The notes under the pieces were generated by a model. That model ran no database searches, was not told where the DNA came from, and worked only from the letters and a program-made list of their open reading frames with translations. A DNA stretch of 64,000 nt, from positions 1 to 64,000 of the forward strand of contig NZ_FTMK01000005.1 in assembly GCF_900156255.1 (NCBI RefSeq). The letters run 5' to 3'. The stretch comes from Paracoccus thiocyanatus (lineage in GTDB: Bacteria; Pseudomonadota; Alphaproteobacteria; Rhodobacterales; Rhodobacteraceae). Below, one piece after another: positions 6,831 to 16,391 of this stretch (its first letter is position 1; every line of letters starts with the position of its first letter). The translations under genes and the position numbers were made by a program.

Positions 6831-7303
6831 CCCGCCGCCCCCAGATGGCGCAGCCGGTCCAGCGCCCCTTGCAGGATATAGCCGGCCGCCACCTGGTCGA
6901 TGAGCTCGGCCCGGCGCTTGCGCGAGGTGTCGCCCTCCAACAGCGCGCGTTCGGCGGCGACGGTGGACAGCCGCTCGTCCCAAAAGGCGATGGGCAGCGG
7001 CGTCAGCCGTTCCAGGTTGCGGGCAAAGGCGCGGGTGGATTGCGCCCGCGGCCCCTCGCTGCCGTCCATGTTGCGCGGCAGGCCCAGCACCAGCCCGACC
7101 AGCGCCCGGTCGGCGGCGATTTCCAGCAGCGCCTGGGCGTCCGCGGTGAATTTCGTGCGGCGGATCACCGTCAGCGGCGAAGCGACGCTGCGCAGCCCGT
7201 CGCTGACCGCGACCCCGATGGTCTTGGTGCCCAGGTCCAGCCCGGCAATCGCGCCGCTGCGGGGCAGGGCCTGGGCAAGGGCCTCTGCGCTTTCGCAGAT
7301 CAT
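6827..7303 (-). CDS. ruvX: Putative pre-16S rRNA nuclease / Holliday junction resolvase YqgF
   Basis: This 158-residue RNase H-fold protein belongs to the YqgF/RuvX family, which in E. coli trims the 5' end of 16S rRNA precursors. Visible landmarks are the first strand with acidic residue [17 protein letters not shown], the central [13 protein letters not shown] motif, and the [13 protein letters not shown] segment with a second acidic residue. The C-terminal part supplies [16 protein letters not shown]. The start ATG at 7303 overlaps the ccmI stop, and its own stop overlaps the next start, so three genes are tightly coupled. Length is normal for the family. Confidence 0.88.
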   Translation of the reverse strand: MICESAEALAQALPRSGAIAGLDLGTKTIGVAVSDGLRSVASPLTVIRRTKFTADAQALLEIAADRALVGLVLGLPRNMDGSEGPRAQSTRAFARNLERLTPLPIAFWDERLSTVAAERALLEGDTSRKRRAELIDQVAAGYILQGALDRLRHLGAAG

Positions 7304-8517
7304 TCCACGCCGGCCTGGTTTGCCGCCGCCTCGATCTGCTCCAGCCCGGCGGGATCTTCGGCGAAAAGCCGGCGCGCCTCGGCCAGGATGTCGGCGGCAT
7401 GGTCCTTTTGCCCGATCAGCGGCAGGGACGAGATCAGCCGGCCCCATTCCTCGGCGGTGCCGCCCTGGGTGGCCAGCCGGGCTTCCAGCCCCTTGACCAT
7501 GCCCTCGATCATCTGCTCGCGCTCTTCGGGCGTCATGTCCTGGGCGGCGGCCATGGCCGCGGCATCGGGACCCGGCAGGCCCTGCGCCGGCTCGGGCGGG
7601 ACATAGTCGGGGTGGCCCGCCAGCCAGGCCAGGTCCTGGATCGAGCCGCGGATCGGCACGATCCAGGGCGCGGTCTCGGGCCCCTCGGCCAGCAGCCCGG
7701 CCCAGATGGGAAAGGCCCGGTCGGGCCGGCCGTTTTGCAGGTGCAGCAGCCCCATCATGAAGCGCGCCTGCGGGTTGCGCGCGTCGCGGGCCAGCGCCTG
7801 GGCCACGGCCTTTTCGCCGTCCTGGGTGATGATGCCGCCCGCCGCCTCGATCGTCAGGGCGGCCAGCCGTCCCAGATCGTCGCTGCTGGCCTGTTCGCCG
7901 CGCAGGGCGACCAGGCGGCGCTGCGCGTCCTTGGCGGCGGCCATGTTGCCCAGCCGCTCTTCATGGCCGGCCAGCAGTTCCAGCCCGCGCAGATCGTTGG
8001 GATTGGCCTTGACCGCCTCTCGCAGCCGCTCGATCAGCGCCAGGTATTCGGCATCGGGCGGCGGGCGAAAGGGCTTGGGGGCCTGTGCTTCGGCATCGGT
8101 CTGGCTGGGGCGGCTGTCGTAAAGCTCCTGCGCATCGGCGATACGCTGGGCGATGGGGGCACCGGGCCGGTCGGGCTGGCCCAGGCGCTGATAGACCAGG
8201 AAAGCCCCGCCCAGCAGCACCGCCAGCACCGCCACGGCCGCCCAGCCGCCCGAGGAACGGGCGCCGCTGCCGCTGCGTTGCAGCGCGCGGTCGGCGGCCA
8301 GCACCTTGCGCCCGATTTCGACCCGCAGCCGTTCGGCATCGGCCGTGTCGACAACGCCGCGTTCCAGATCGCGTTCGACCTCGCGCAGTTGGTCGCGATA
8401 GATTCGCAGGTCATAGGCGGCGGCGGGCTCGGCCCCCTCGCCCTGCCGGCGCAGAAGCGGCGCGGCAATGGCCGCGGCCACCACCCCCACCAGCGCGGCG
8501 CAGATGATCCAGAACAT
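7300..8517 (-). CDS. ccmI: Cytochrome c maturation protein CcmI
   Basis: This 405-residue inner-membrane protein of cytochrome c biogenesis chaperones apocytochrome c to the CcmF/H haem ligation complex. The N-terminal hydrophobic segment ([20 protein letters not shown]) is followed by a coiled region ([17 protein letters not shown]) that is characteristic of CcmI. A second membrane segment lies near residues 90-110 ([17 protein letters not shown]). The periplasmic half contains TPR-like helices (about 170-350). The start ATG at 8517 gives the standard N terminus. The other ccm genes are not next to it; the gene stands at the head of an operon with ruvX and DUF1289. Confidence 0.85.
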   Translation of the reverse strand: MFWIICAALVGVVAAAIAAPLLRRQGEGAEPAAAYDLRIYRDQLREVERDLERGVVDTADAERLRVEIGRKVLAADRALQRSGSGARSSGGWAAVAVLAVLLGGAFLVYQRLGQPDRPGAPIAQRIADAQELYDSRPSQTDAEAQAPKPFRPPPDAEYLALIERLREAVKANPNDLRGLELLAGHEERLGNMAAAKDAQRRLVALRGEQASSDDLGRLAALTIEAAGGIITQDGEKAVAQALARDARNPQARFMMGLLHLQNGRPDRAFPIWAGLLAEGPETAPWIVPIRGSIQDLAWLAGHPDYVPPEPAQGLPGPDAAAMAAAQDMTPEEREQMIEGMVKGLEARLATQGGTAEEWGRLISSLPLIGQKDHAADILAEARRLFAEDPAGLEQIEAAANQAGVE

Positions 8518-8721
8518 CGGCTTCCTCTCTTTGGCTGGCCCGGTGATAGCGGTTTTCGCCGGGCCAAGAAAGCCAAAGTGCTGCGACAAATCGCGATCCG
8601 GCCGGCGGGACATCTGCGCCCGCCGCTGACGCAATTCGACAATGGCCCCGTCGCAACCCGGCTTGCCCGGAAATCGCGCCCGCGACACTGTGCAGGGGAT
8701 CGAGTCGCAAGAGGTTCCGCC

Positions 8722-9996
8722 ATGCCCGCCGCCCCCGCAAGTTCCAGCACCGGCCGCTATTCGGTCTTTGCCATCGCGCGCGAGGCGCTGCGGCTTCATA
8801 GCGGCTGGAAGCGCGCCTGGGCCAGCCCCGAGCCGCGGCGGAAATACCAGGTCGTCATCGTCGGCGCGGGCGGCCACGGGCTGGCGACCGCCTATTACCT
8901 GGGCAGGAATTTCGGCATCACCGATGTCGCGGTGATCGAAAAGGGCTGGCTGGGCGGCGGCAATACCGGCCGCAACACCACCATTATCCGCTCGAACTAT
9001 CTGCAAGACCCGTCGGCGGCGATCTATGACAAGGCGCTGAAGCTTTACGAGAACCTGTCGCAGGACCTGAACTATAACATCATGTTCAGCCCGCGCGGCC
9101 TTCTGATGCTGGCGCAGACCGAACATGAGGTGCGCGGCTACAAGCGCACGGCCCATGCCAACCACTTGCAGGGGGTGGCGACCGAATGGATCAGCCCCCG
9201 GCGCATCAAGGACATGCTGCCGATCATCAATATCGACGGGCCGCGCTATCCGGTGCTGGGCGGGCTTTACCAGGAACGCGCCGGCACGGCGCGCCATGAT
9301 GCGGTGGCCTGGGGCTATGCGCGGGCCTGCTCGGCCATGGGGATGCATATCATCCAGAACTGCGAAGTGACCGGGATCGAGACCCAGGGCGGCAAGGTCG
9401 CCGCGGTGAACACCGGCAAGGGCCGGATCGAATGCGACAAGCTGGCGCTGATCGCGGCCGGCCACAGCTCGGTCCTGGCCGATATGGCGGGCTTTCGCCT
9501 GCCCATCGAATCGCTAGCGCTTCAGGCGCTGGTCTCCGAGCCGATCAAGCCCTGCTGCAACCTGGTCATCATGGCCAACACCGTCCACGGCTACCTGTCG
9601 CAATCCGACAAGGGCGAAATGGTGATCGGCGGCGGCACGGACGGGTTCAACAACTATACCCAGCGCGGTTCCTGGCACCATGTCGAGGAAACCGTCCGCG
9701 CCCTGATCGAGACCTTTCCGATGCTGTCGCGGCTCAAGATGCTGCGGCAATGGGGCGGCATCGTGGACATGACCGGCGACCGCTCGCCCATCCTGTCCGC
9801 GACGCCGGTGGGCAATATCTTCGTCAATTGCGGCTGGGGCACGGGCGGGTTCAAGGCCATTCCCGGCTCGGGCTGGGCGATGGCGGAACTGGTGGCGCAG
9901 GGCCGGCCCGGCCCGCTGGCCGCCGATTTCGGCCTGGACCGTTTCGCGCAGGGCCGCTTCATCGACGAAAGCGTCGCCGCGGGGGTGGCGCATTGA
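8722..9996 (+). CDS. soxB: Sarcosine oxidase beta subunit
   Basis: This 424-residue flavoprotein subunit of heterotetrameric sarcosine oxidase oxidises sarcosine to glycine, with H2O2 and 5,10-methylene-tetrahydrofolate as further products of the complex. The FAD-binding fold is at residues 40-70 (VVIVGAGGHGLATAYYLG). The family-typical GWLGGGNTGRNTTIIRSNY stretch follows. A histidine in TARHDAVAWGYAR is at the place where the family attaches FMN covalently. The C terminus has NCGWGTGGFKA. The ATG at 8722 gives the usual N-terminal extension. It heads the sox operon; soxD, soxA and soxG follow after one inserted small gene. Confidence 0.93.
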   Translation: MPAAPASSSTGRYSVFAIAREALRLHSGWKRAWASPEPRRKYQVVIVGAGGHGLATAYYLGRNFGITDVAVIEKGWLGGGNTGRNTTIIRSNYLQDPSAAIYDKALKLYENLSQDLNYNIMFSPRGLLMLAQTEHEVRGYKRTAHANHLQGVATEWISPRRIKDMLPIINIDGPRYPVLGGLYQERAGTARHDAVAWGYARACSAMGMHIIQNCEVTGIETQGGKVAAVNTGKGRIECDKLALIAAGHSSVLADMAGFRLPIESLALQALVSEPIKPCCNLVIMANTVHGYLSQSDKGEMVIGGGTDGFNNYTQRGSWHHVEETVRALIETFPMLSRLKMLRQWGGIVDMTGDRSPILSATPVGNIFVNCGWGTGGFKAIPGSGWAMAELVAQGRPGPLAADFGLDRFAQGRFIDESVAAGVAH

Positions 9997-10153
9997 TGCG
10001 CAGCGCGGGCATGATCCTGCCACAGGGTGTCCGGTTTGGGCCGATTTTCGCCCAACCCGCCGTAGGGCCGCGGAATCCGGCACAAGCTATGGGAAACCCC
10101 GGCCGGTTTGGTGGATTGTGGGGTCACGTCCCCATGACCAAGGAGTTTGCTTC

Positions 10154-10402
10154 ATGGCCGAACAGAACAAGAGCAACCTGTGGCTTATCGTCGGTGTCGT
10201 CGTCGTCGTGCTGGTCGTCATCTACTGGTTTGTGTCCTCGGGCACCGAACCGGCGGCGACCGAAACCGATACCGCTCCGGCGGTCTCGTCGGACAGCGCG
10301 CCGCTGGATGATGGCGCCGTTTCGGTCGATCCGCCTGTCGATGCGGTGCCGGCCGATCCGGCTGCTCCCGCTCCGGCCGAGCCTGTGGCGCCCGCCAACT
10401 AA
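10154..10402 (+). CDS. Small single-span membrane protein with acidic Pro/Ala tail, inserted in the sox operon
   Basis: This 82-residue protein begins with a short hydrophilic end (AEQNKSN) and one very hydrophobic helix of valines (LWLIVGVVVVVLVVIYWFV). A disordered tail follows, rich in Ala, Pro, Asp and Glu (ending PAPAEPVAPAN). AAGGAG at 10142-10147 is a strong ribosome binding site for the ATG at 10154. No family is recognised. The tail probably points to the periplasm, judged from the lack of positive charge. It stands between soxB and soxD with about 150 and 240 bases on either side, larger than the overlaps seen among soxD, soxA and soxG, so it may have its own promoter. Confidence 0.65.
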   Translation: MAEQNKSNLWLIVGVVVVVLVVIYWFVSSGTEPAATETDTAPAVSSDSAPLDDGAVSVDPPVDAVPADPAAPAPAEPVAPAN

Positions 10403-10639
10403 GCCGCGCGTCCCGGCGCTTTTGGGCGCCGCCGTTTCCGGTTGCCGGGGGGCGTTTTGCCCCTTGGTGCCTGCGCATGTCACCGCCCCCGCGGCGGCGG
10501 ACATGCTGCGGGGCGCCGGCCTTGTGCCGCGCCGCGCCCGTCCGTCTTTCCTTTACCCGCATTTCACCGCTATTGTGCGCCCGGCCGTCCGCCGGGGCGC
10601 GTCGCCGTCTTTGCGCGATCTGCCGCCGAGGAGTGTTCC

Positions 10640-11011
10640 ATGCTGACCCTGACCTGTCCCTATTGCGGCATCGCGGCCGAGGAAACCGAACTTCAGCCGG
10701 GCGGAGAGGCGCATCTGAAGCGTTTCGGCCCCGGCTCGTCCGATGCGGAATTCGAAGCCTATCTGTTCGCCCGCAGGAACCCCAAGGGCGTGCATTTCGA
10801 ACGCTGGCGCCATGCCTATGGCTGCGGCAAGTGGTTCATGGCGGCGCGCGACACCGCCACGCTTCAGGTCTATGGCACCTACAAGGCGCAGACCCCGTTT
10901 CCCACGCCCGAGATCGTCGCCGCCATCCAGCATCGGCACCCGCAATGGCGGCCCGATTTCGACGCCACCAGCCCGACCCCGACCTCTGCCCCCGAGGGCC
11001 TGACCCAATGA
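10640..11011 (+). CDS. soxD: Sarcosine oxidase delta subunit
   Basis: This 123-residue subunit is the small zinc-binding part of heterotetrameric sarcosine oxidase. The zinc ligands are visible as CPYCG near the N terminus and a His/Cys pair in RHAYGCGKWF (about residue 60). Other conserved parts are YLFARRNPKGVHFERW and VYGTYKAQ. The C-terminal extension is Pro/Thr-rich (ATSPTPTSAPEG). GAGGAG lies just upstream of the ATG. The stop overlaps the soxA start as ATGA, which fits tight stoichiometric co-expression. Length is at the upper end of the family because of the tail. Confidence 0.92.
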   Translation: MLTLTCPYCGIAAEETELQPGGEAHLKRFGPGSSDAEFEAYLFARRNPKGVHFERWRHAYGCGKWFMAARDTATLQVYGTYKAQTPFPTPEIVAAIQHRHPQWRPDFDATSPTPTSAPEGLTQ

Positions 11012-13938
11012 CCCAGACCGGACCCTTTCGCCTGCCGCGCGGCGGCCGCCTGATCGACCGCGCCTATCAACTGCCCTTCCGCTTCGACGGCCGCCAGATG
11101 CGCGGGGTCGCGGGCGACACGCTGGCGTCCGCCCTGCTGGCGAACGGCCAACTGATGATGGGCCGCAGCTTCAAGTATCACCGGCCGCGCGGCCCGATCG
11201 CCTCGGGCGCCGAGGAACCGAACGCGCTGCTGGGCCTGGGCCAGGGCGGCCGGTTCGAGCCGAACCAGCGCGCCACCACCACACCGCTGGTCGGCGGCAT
11301 GGTGACGGCCAGCCAGAACGCCTGGCCCAGCCTGAACGCCGATATCGGCGCGGTGAACAACTGGCTTTACCGCTTTTTCCCGGCGGGATTCTATTACAAG
11401 ACCTTCATGCATCCGCGCCCGTTCTGGAAGCATGTGTTCGAGCCGATCATCCGCCGCTCGGCCGGGCTGGGCAAGGCCCCGACCGAAGCCGACCCGGACA
11501 AATACGAACAGGCCTATGCCCATGTGGACGTGGTGGTGGTCGGCGGCGGCATCGCCGGGCTGACCGCGGCGCGGGATGCGGGTCGCGACGGCAAGTCGGT
11601 CTGGCTGGTCGAGCAGACGCCGCATTTCGGCGGCCGCACCCCGACCGATCACGCCGACGGCCAGTCCCGCGTCGATGCGCTGCTGGCGGAACTGCGGGGG
11701 ATGGAGAACGTCACCCTGCGCCGCGCGACCCAGGCGACCGGGCTTTACGACCACGGCTATCTGCTGGTGCGGGAATCGCTGGCCGATCACGACCCGAATG
11801 CCGGCATTCCGCGCCAGCGCCTGTGGCGCATCCGCGCGGGCCATGTCGTCGTCGCCACGGGGGCGCTGGAACGGCCGCTGAGCTTTGCCGGCAATGACGT
11901 GCCGGGGGTGATGCTGGCCTCGGCCCTGCGCGATTACATCGACCTTTACGGCGTGGCGCCGGGGCGGCGGATCGTCGTCGTCACCAATAACGACGACGCC
12001 TATCGCACCGCGCTGGCGGCGCTGGATGCCGGGCTAAAGGTCGTCGCGGTGATCGACGCCCGCAGCACGGCCGACGGCGCGCTGCCCGCGGCGGTCCGCG
12101 CCCGCGGCCTGCGCGTCCTGACCGGCAGCGCCATCGCCGGCATCAAGGGCGGCCATGCGGTCGAGGCGGTCAAGATCTGCGCCCATTCCGGCTCGGGCCA
12201 GGTGACGGAAACGGTGGATGCCGATTGCGTCGCCATGTCCGGCGGCTGGTCGCCGGTGGTGCATCTGTGGAGCCATTGCGGCGGCAAGCTGAACTGGTCG
12301 GATGCGCAGACGATGTTCGCCCCCGATCCGTCCCGCCCCCCGACCGGGGCCGACGGCAATGCGATGGCAAGCTGCGCGGGTGCCGCGGCGGGCGACCTGT
12401 TGGCCGCCGAACTGACCGGCGCGCAGGCGGAATCGGCCCTGATGCCGGTCTGGGTCATGCCGGCCCATGCCACCCGCAAGATGAAATTCAAGATGTGGCT
12501 GGATTTCCAGAACGACGTGAAGGTCTCGGATGTCGAACTGGCCGCGCAAGAGGGCTATCACAGCGTCGAACATACCAAGCGCTACACCACGCTGGGCATG
12601 GCGACCGACCAGGGCAAGGTCAGCAATATCAACGGCCTGGCCGTGCTGTCCAAGGCGCTGAACCAGCCGATCCCGGCCACCGGCACCACGACCTTCCGCC
12701 CGCCCTATACGCCGCTGACCCTGGGCGCCATCGCCGCCGAGGCGCGGGGCGAGACCTTCCTGCCGCTGCGCAAGACGCCCATGCATGGCTGGCACGAGGC
12801 GCAGGGCGCCTTTTTCGAGCCGGTCGGCCATTGGCGCCGCCCCTATTGCTACCCCAAGGGCGGCGAAAGCCATGGCGACGCGGTGGCGCGCGAGATCCGG
12901 GCGGTGCGGGCCAGCGTCGGCACGCTCGACGCCTCGACCCTGGGCAAGATCATCGTCAAGGGGCCCGATGCGGGCAAATTCCTGGACATGATGTATACCG
13001 GCATGATGTCCAGCCTGCCCATCGGCAAGTGCCGCTATGGCCTGATCTGCAACGAGAACGGCTTCCTCATCGACGACGGCGTGGCCGCGCGGCTAAGCGA
13101 CGACACCTGGCTGGTCCACACCACCACCGGCGGGGCCGAGCGCATGCACGGCCATTTCGAGGACTGGCTGCAATGCGAATGGTGGGACTGGAAGGTCTGG
13201 ACCGCCAATGTCACCGAGCAATGGGCGCAGGTCGCCGTGGTCGGCCCCAAGGCCCGCATGCTGCTGGAACGGCTGGGCGGCATGGACCTGTCGGCCGAGG
13301 CGCTGCCCTTCATGGGCTGGGCCGAGGGGCAGGTGGCCGGCATCCCGGCGCGGGTCTATCGCATCAGCTTTTCGGGCGAGCTTTCCTTCGAGGTGGCGGT
13401 GCCGGCGAACCGCGGCCTGGAACTGTGGGAAAAGCTGCACGAGGCCGGGCGCGACCTGGACGTCACCCCCTATGGCACCGAGGCCATGCATGTCATGCGC
13501 GCCGAAAAGGGCTTCATCATGATCGGCGACGAAACCGACGGCACGGTGATCCCGCAGGACCTGGGCATGTCCTGGGCGATCAGCAAGAAAAAGTCCGACT
13601 ATATCGGCAAGCGCGCCCAGGAACGCAGCCACATGACCGATCCCGGCCGCTGGAAGCTGGTGGGGCTGGAAAGCCTGGACGGGCGGGTGCTGCCCGACGG
13701 CGTCTATGCGGTGGACGAGGGCGTGAACGCCAACGGCCAGCGCAAGGTGCAGGGGCGCGTGACCTCGACCTACCTGTCGCCGACGCTGGATCGGCCCATC
13801 GCCATGGGCCTGGTGCGGCATGGGCCGCAGCGCATGGGCGAGGTGCTGGAATTTCCCGCCGGGGGCCAGGACAGCTACAAGGCGCGGATCGTCGATCCGG
13901 TCTTTTACGACAAGGAAGGGAGCCGGGCGAATGGCTGA
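11008..13938 (+). CDS. soxA: Sarcosine oxidase alpha subunit
   Basis: This 976-residue large subunit binds NAD and the folate acceptor. Residues 1-100 form a ferredoxin-like 2Fe-2S-derived fold without cluster cysteines (KYHRPRGPIASGAEEPNAL). A Rossmann domain follows (VVVVGGGIAGLTAARDAG, about 170-190), and then a pyridine-nucleotide disulphide reductase-like region. From about residue 590 there is a GcvT-like aminomethyltransferase domain (HGWHEAQGAFFEPVGHWRRP), which binds tetrahydrofolate. The length is normal. Overlaps with soxD (ATGA) and soxG (8 bases) show a single transcript. The complex finishes glycine betaine and creatinine breakdown routes. Confidence 0.95.
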   Translation: MTQTGPFRLPRGGRLIDRAYQLPFRFDGRQMRGVAGDTLASALLANGQLMMGRSFKYHRPRGPIASGAEEPNALLGLGQGGRFEPNQRATTTPLVGGMVTASQNAWPSLNADIGAVNNWLYRFFPAGFYYKTFMHPRPFWKHVFEPIIRRSAGLGKAPTEADPDKYEQAYAHVDVVVVGGGIAGLTAARDAGRDGKSVWLVEQTPHFGGRTPTDHADGQSRVDALLAELRGMENVTLRRATQATGLYDHGYLLVRESLADHDPNAGIPRQRLWRIRAGHVVVATGALERPLSFAGNDVPGVMLASALRDYIDLYGVAPGRRIVVVTNNDDAYRTALAALDAGLKVVAVIDARSTADGALPAAVRARGLRVLTGSAIAGIKGGHAVEAVKICAHSGSGQVTETVDADCVAMSGGWSPVVHLWSHCGGKLNWSDAQTMFAPDPSRPPTGADGNAMASCAGAAAGDLLAAELTGAQAESALMPVWVMPAHATRKMKFKMWLDFQNDVKVSDVELAAQEGYHSVEHTKRYTTLGMATDQGKVSNINGLAVLSKALNQPIPATGTTTFRPPYTPLTLGAIAAEARGETFLPLRKTPMHGWHEAQGAFFEPVGHWRRPYCYPKGGESHGDAVAREIRAVRASVGTLDASTLGKIIVKGPDAGKFLDMMYTGMMSSLPIGKCRYGLICNENGFLIDDGVAARLSDDTWLVHTTTGGAERMHGHFEDWLQCEWWDWKVWTANVTEQWAQVAVVGPKARMLLERLGGMDLSAEALPFMGWAEGQVAGIPARVYRISFSGELSFEVAVPANRGLELWEKLHEAGRDLDVTPYGTEAMHVMRAEKGFIMIGDETDGTVIPQDLGMSWAISKKKSDYIGKRAQERSHMTDPGRWKLVGLESLDGRVLPDGVYAVDEGVNANGQRKVQGRVTSTYLSPTLDRPIAMGLVRHGPQRMGEVLEFPAGGQDSYKARIVDPVFYDKEGSRANG

Positions 13939-14449
13939 GGCATTGGCAACCATCTCGCAGGTGCAGGACCGGGGCATGATCCAGATCCGCGCCGACCTGG
14001 CGCAGGCGGGCGATGCCATCGCCGAGGCCGCGGGGCTGGCACTGCCCGAACAGGGCCGCATCACCACCGATGGCAACCGCAGCCTTGGCTGGATGTCGCC
14101 CGACGAATTGCTGCTGGTCCTGCCGCTGGCCGAGACGGCCGAGGCGCTGGCCGTCTTGCAGGACGCGCTGGCCACCGAACACGCGCTGGTGTTGGATGTC
14201 AGCGACATGCGCGCCATGTTCCGCATCCAGGGCGCACGCGCGCTGGACGTGCTGGCAAAGCTGTGCCCCGCCGATCTGGCCGCGATGCCCGATGACGGGC
14301 TGCGCCGCACCCGCGCCGCCCAGGCCGCCTGCGGCATCTGGCGCGAGCCGGGCGGCTACGCGCTGATCGGCTTCCGCTCGGTCGCGGATTATCTGCGCGC
14401 CATCCTGGCCGGGGCGGCCGCGCCGGGCACCGGGCTGGATCCGCGCTAG
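13931..14449 (+). CDS. soxG: Sarcosine oxidase gamma subunit
   Basis: This 172-residue subunit of sarcosine oxidase is related to the GcvT-like half of SoxA and DMGDH and helps to form the folate-binding site. Conserved parts are GRITTDGNRSLGWMSPDELLL and VLDVSDMRAMFRIQGARA. The start ATG 13931 lies inside the soxA 3' end (8-base overlap). It is the last sox gene; purU- or folD-like folate genes that often follow are absent here, and the next gene encodes an unrelated exported protein 59 bases downstream. Confidence 0.9.
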   Translation: MAEALATISQVQDRGMIQIRADLAQAGDAIAEAAGLALPEQGRITTDGNRSLGWMSPDELLLVLPLAETAEALAVLQDALATEHALVLDVSDMRAMFRIQGARALDVLAKLCPADLAAMPDDGLRRTRAAQAACGIWREPGGYALIGFRSVADYLRAILAGAAAPGTGLDPR

Positions 14450-14508
14450 GGCTTGTGACCGTGGCGGCGCGGCGTATGGATGGGGGTGAAAGCTACCCGG
14501 TTGATTCC

Positions 14509-14997
14509 ATGCGCCCCGCCCTGCCTTTGTCCTTTCTTCTGGCCGGCCTGCTTTTGGCCCCCGCCGCCGCCCTGGCGCAGGATTGGGGGCAAGAGCCGCC
14601 CGTGGTGATGATGTGCCAGATGATCGACGAAAGCGGCACCGGCTGGGTGCCCGAATTCATCATGATGACCCGCCAGACCTCCGGCCCGCGCCAGGGCCGG
14701 ATCGAGGTTTTCGACCCGATCCTGCAACGTATCGTCGGCCAGCCGATCCAGGCGGTGATCACCGCCGACGACGCCGCCAGCCGCAGCTATGGCTGGGCGC
14801 TGGCCGGGGTGCGAAACGCCTCGGGGCAGCGGACCGAGCGGCTGGACTATCGGCTGGTGGTGCAAAAGGCCGACGGTCGCGCACGGGTGACGGCCACGGC
14901 GCTTGGCTATGCCAATGTCATGGCCGGCACCGGCGTTTGCGGTTCGCCCGCCAGCGGCGGCCCCAAGCAGGAACCTGCGCCCCTTGCCTGGCGTTGA
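14509..14997 (+). CDS. Exported protein of unknown function
   Basis: This 162-residue protein has a clear signal peptide (MRPALPLSFLLAGLLLAPAA, cut after ALAQ), so it is periplasmic. The mature part starts DWGQEPPVVMMC and looks beta-rich; it has two cysteines (VMMCQ and GVCGSP) that could form a disulphide. I chose ATG 14509, because the longer frame from 14455 would put 18 charged residues before the signal peptide. No domain is recognised. The gene follows soxG on the same strand and could be read through from it. Confidence 0.7.
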   Translation: MRPALPLSFLLAGLLLAPAAALAQDWGQEPPVVMMCQMIDESGTGWVPEFIMMTRQTSGPRQGRIEVFDPILQRIVGQPIQAVITADDAASRSYGWALAGVRNASGQRTERLDYRLVVQKADGRARVTATALGYANVMAGTGVCGSPASGGPKQEPAPLAWR

Positions 14998-15073
14998 GGC
15001 GCCGGCAGGGGCTTCCCCCCGTTCGGCATCCATGCCAGAACTGTAATCCGAAACCGTTGGAAAGGAACCGAAA

Positions 15074-15673
15074 ATGGCCTTCACGCTTCCCGATCTTCCC
15101 TATGCTCACGACGCGCTGGCTGCTGGCGGCATGTCCAAGGAGACGCTGGAATACCACCACGACAAGCACCACAAGGCCTATGTCGACAAGCTGAACGAGC
15201 TGATCGCCGGCACCGAATGGGAGGGCAAGAGCCTAGAGGACATCGTCCGCGGCACCTATCAGGCCGGCGCGGTGGCCCAGAACGGCATCTTCAACAACGC
15301 CAGCCAGCACTGGAACCACGCCCAGTTCTGGGAAATGATGGGTCCGAACCCCGGCGCCATTCCGGGCGAGCTGGAAAAGGGCCTGACCGAAGCCTTTGGT
15401 TCCGTGGACGAGTTCAAGAAGAAATTCAACGAGGCCGGCGTGGGCCAGTTCGGCTCGGGCTGGGCATGGCTGGTCAAGGACAAGGACGGCAGCCTCAAGA
15501 TCACCAAGACCGAGAACGGCGTGAACCCGCTTTGCTTCGGCCAGACCGCGCTCTTGGGCTGCGACGTGTGGGAACACAGCTATTACATCGACTTCCGCAA
15601 TGCGCGGCCGAAATACCTGGAAAACTTCCTCAACAACCTGGTGAACTGGGAAAACGTCGCCTCGCGGCTTTGA
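15074..15673 (+). CDS. sodB: Iron superoxide dismutase
   Basis: This 199-residue cytoplasmic enzyme converts superoxide to H2O2 and O2. Metal ligands are His28 (EYHHDKHH), His82 (WNHAQFW), Asp164 and His168 (CDVWEHSYY). Gln78 in NNASQHWNH is at the position that distinguishes Fe-type from Mn-type enzymes, where Mn forms have Gly and place the glutamine later. AAAGGAAC lies just upstream of the ATG. A strong terminator follows, so the gene is probably a single transcription unit. An adjacent H2O2-producing sarcosine oxidase operon makes the location sensible, although co-regulation is not shown. Confidence 0.95.
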   Translation: MAFTLPDLPYAHDALAAGGMSKETLEYHHDKHHKAYVDKLNELIAGTEWEGKSLEDIVRGTYQAGAVAQNGIFNNASQHWNHAQFWEMMGPNPGAIPGELEKGLTEAFGSVDEFKKKFNEAGVGQFGSGWAWLVKDKDGSLKITKTENGVNPLCFGQTALLGCDVWEHSYYIDFRNARPKYLENFLNNLVNWENVASRL

Positions 15674-15695
15674 CCGCCTGGCGCTTTCCTGCATC

Positions 15696-15723
15696 AAGGC
15701 CCGCCGGACCGGCGGGCCTTTTT
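15696..15723. terminator. Bidirectional terminator after sodB
   Basis: GGCCCGCC and GGCGGGCC arms (15698-15705 and 15711-15718) form a GC-rich stem, extended by AA/TT pairs, with T5 on the plus side (15719-15723). It lies between the converging ends of sodB and the esterase gene. The minus side has only two A-derived Ts, so it works best for sodB. Confidence 0.85.
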
Positions 15724-15743
15724 CATGCGCTCGCGCCCCCGGA

Positions 15744-16391
15744 TCAGCGCCGGGCTTCGGCCCTGGCGATCAGGGCCTCGACCTTGGGACCCAGCGATTG
15801 CACGATCAGCCCCACCCCCTGGGCCGAGGCGTGCAGCCCGTCGGGTTGCAGCATGGTCCTGTATCCCTGGTCCGGCAGGTCGAAAAGCGGCTGATACAGG
15901 TTCTCCATCAGCAGCGCATCGTGGCGCGCGGCAAGGCGCGGCCAGATCGCCGCCCAGTCGCCGCGCAGCCGGTCGTCGTGATCGGGCGAGGCGATGCCGA
16001 CCAGCAGCAGCGGCCTGCCGTCCCGGCCGGCCTGGCGCAGGATCGAATCCAGGCTGTCCTCGACCATGGCCGGGGCAAGACCCAGCAGCAGGTCGTTGCC
16101 GCCCAGTTCCACGATCACCGCATCGGGCCGGTGGCGGGCCAGCGAATGGCCGATCCGCACCCGCCCGCCGGTGGCGGTATCGCCAGACAGCCCGCCATTC
16201 AGCACCAGCACGTCATGGCCGCGCGCGTCCAGCCAGTTTTGCAACTGCGGCACCAGCCCGTCCTGGGCCGGCAGGCCGTAACCTTCGGTCAGGCTGTCGC
16301 CAAAGGCCAGGATCCGCAGCGGCCCGGCCGCCGCCGGAACGGCGGCCAGGACGACCAGCAGGACAAGGGCCCTCAGCAGCATCGCCATCAT
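15744..16391 (-). CDS. tesA: SGNH-family esterase / lysophospholipase (TesA-like)
   Basis: This 215-residue exported hydrolase resembles E. coli TesA (thioesterase I/protease I/lysophospholipase L1). An N-terminal signal segment is present (MLLRALVLLVVLAAVPAAAG). Catalytic blocks are visible: block I FGDSLTEGYG (Ser), block II Gly in NGGLSGDT, block III ELGGNDLL (Asn) and block V QPDGLHASAQG (Asp and His). The start ATG at 16391 overlaps the copA stop. A start three codons later would give a cleaner signal peptide. Coupling to copA is probably a matter of compact genome layout, since no copper motif is visible. Confidence 0.88.
   Translation of the reverse strand: MMAMLLRALVLLVVLAAVPAAAGPLRILAFGDSLTEGYGLPAQDGLVPQLQNWLDARGHDVLVLNGGLSGDTATGGRVRIGHSLARHRPDAVIVELGGNDLLLGLAPAMVEDSLDSILRQAGRDGRPLLLVGIASPDHDDRLRGDWAAIWPRLAARHDALLMENLYQPLFDLPDQGYRTMLQPDGLHASAQGVGLIVQSLGPKVEALIARAEARR

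Noticed and set aside
8034-8750. Additional gene between ccmI and soxB on the minus strand
   Set aside because: This frame overlaps ccmI in another frame and has Arg/Pro/Ala-rich shadow composition; the 204-base divergent gap has no convincing start.
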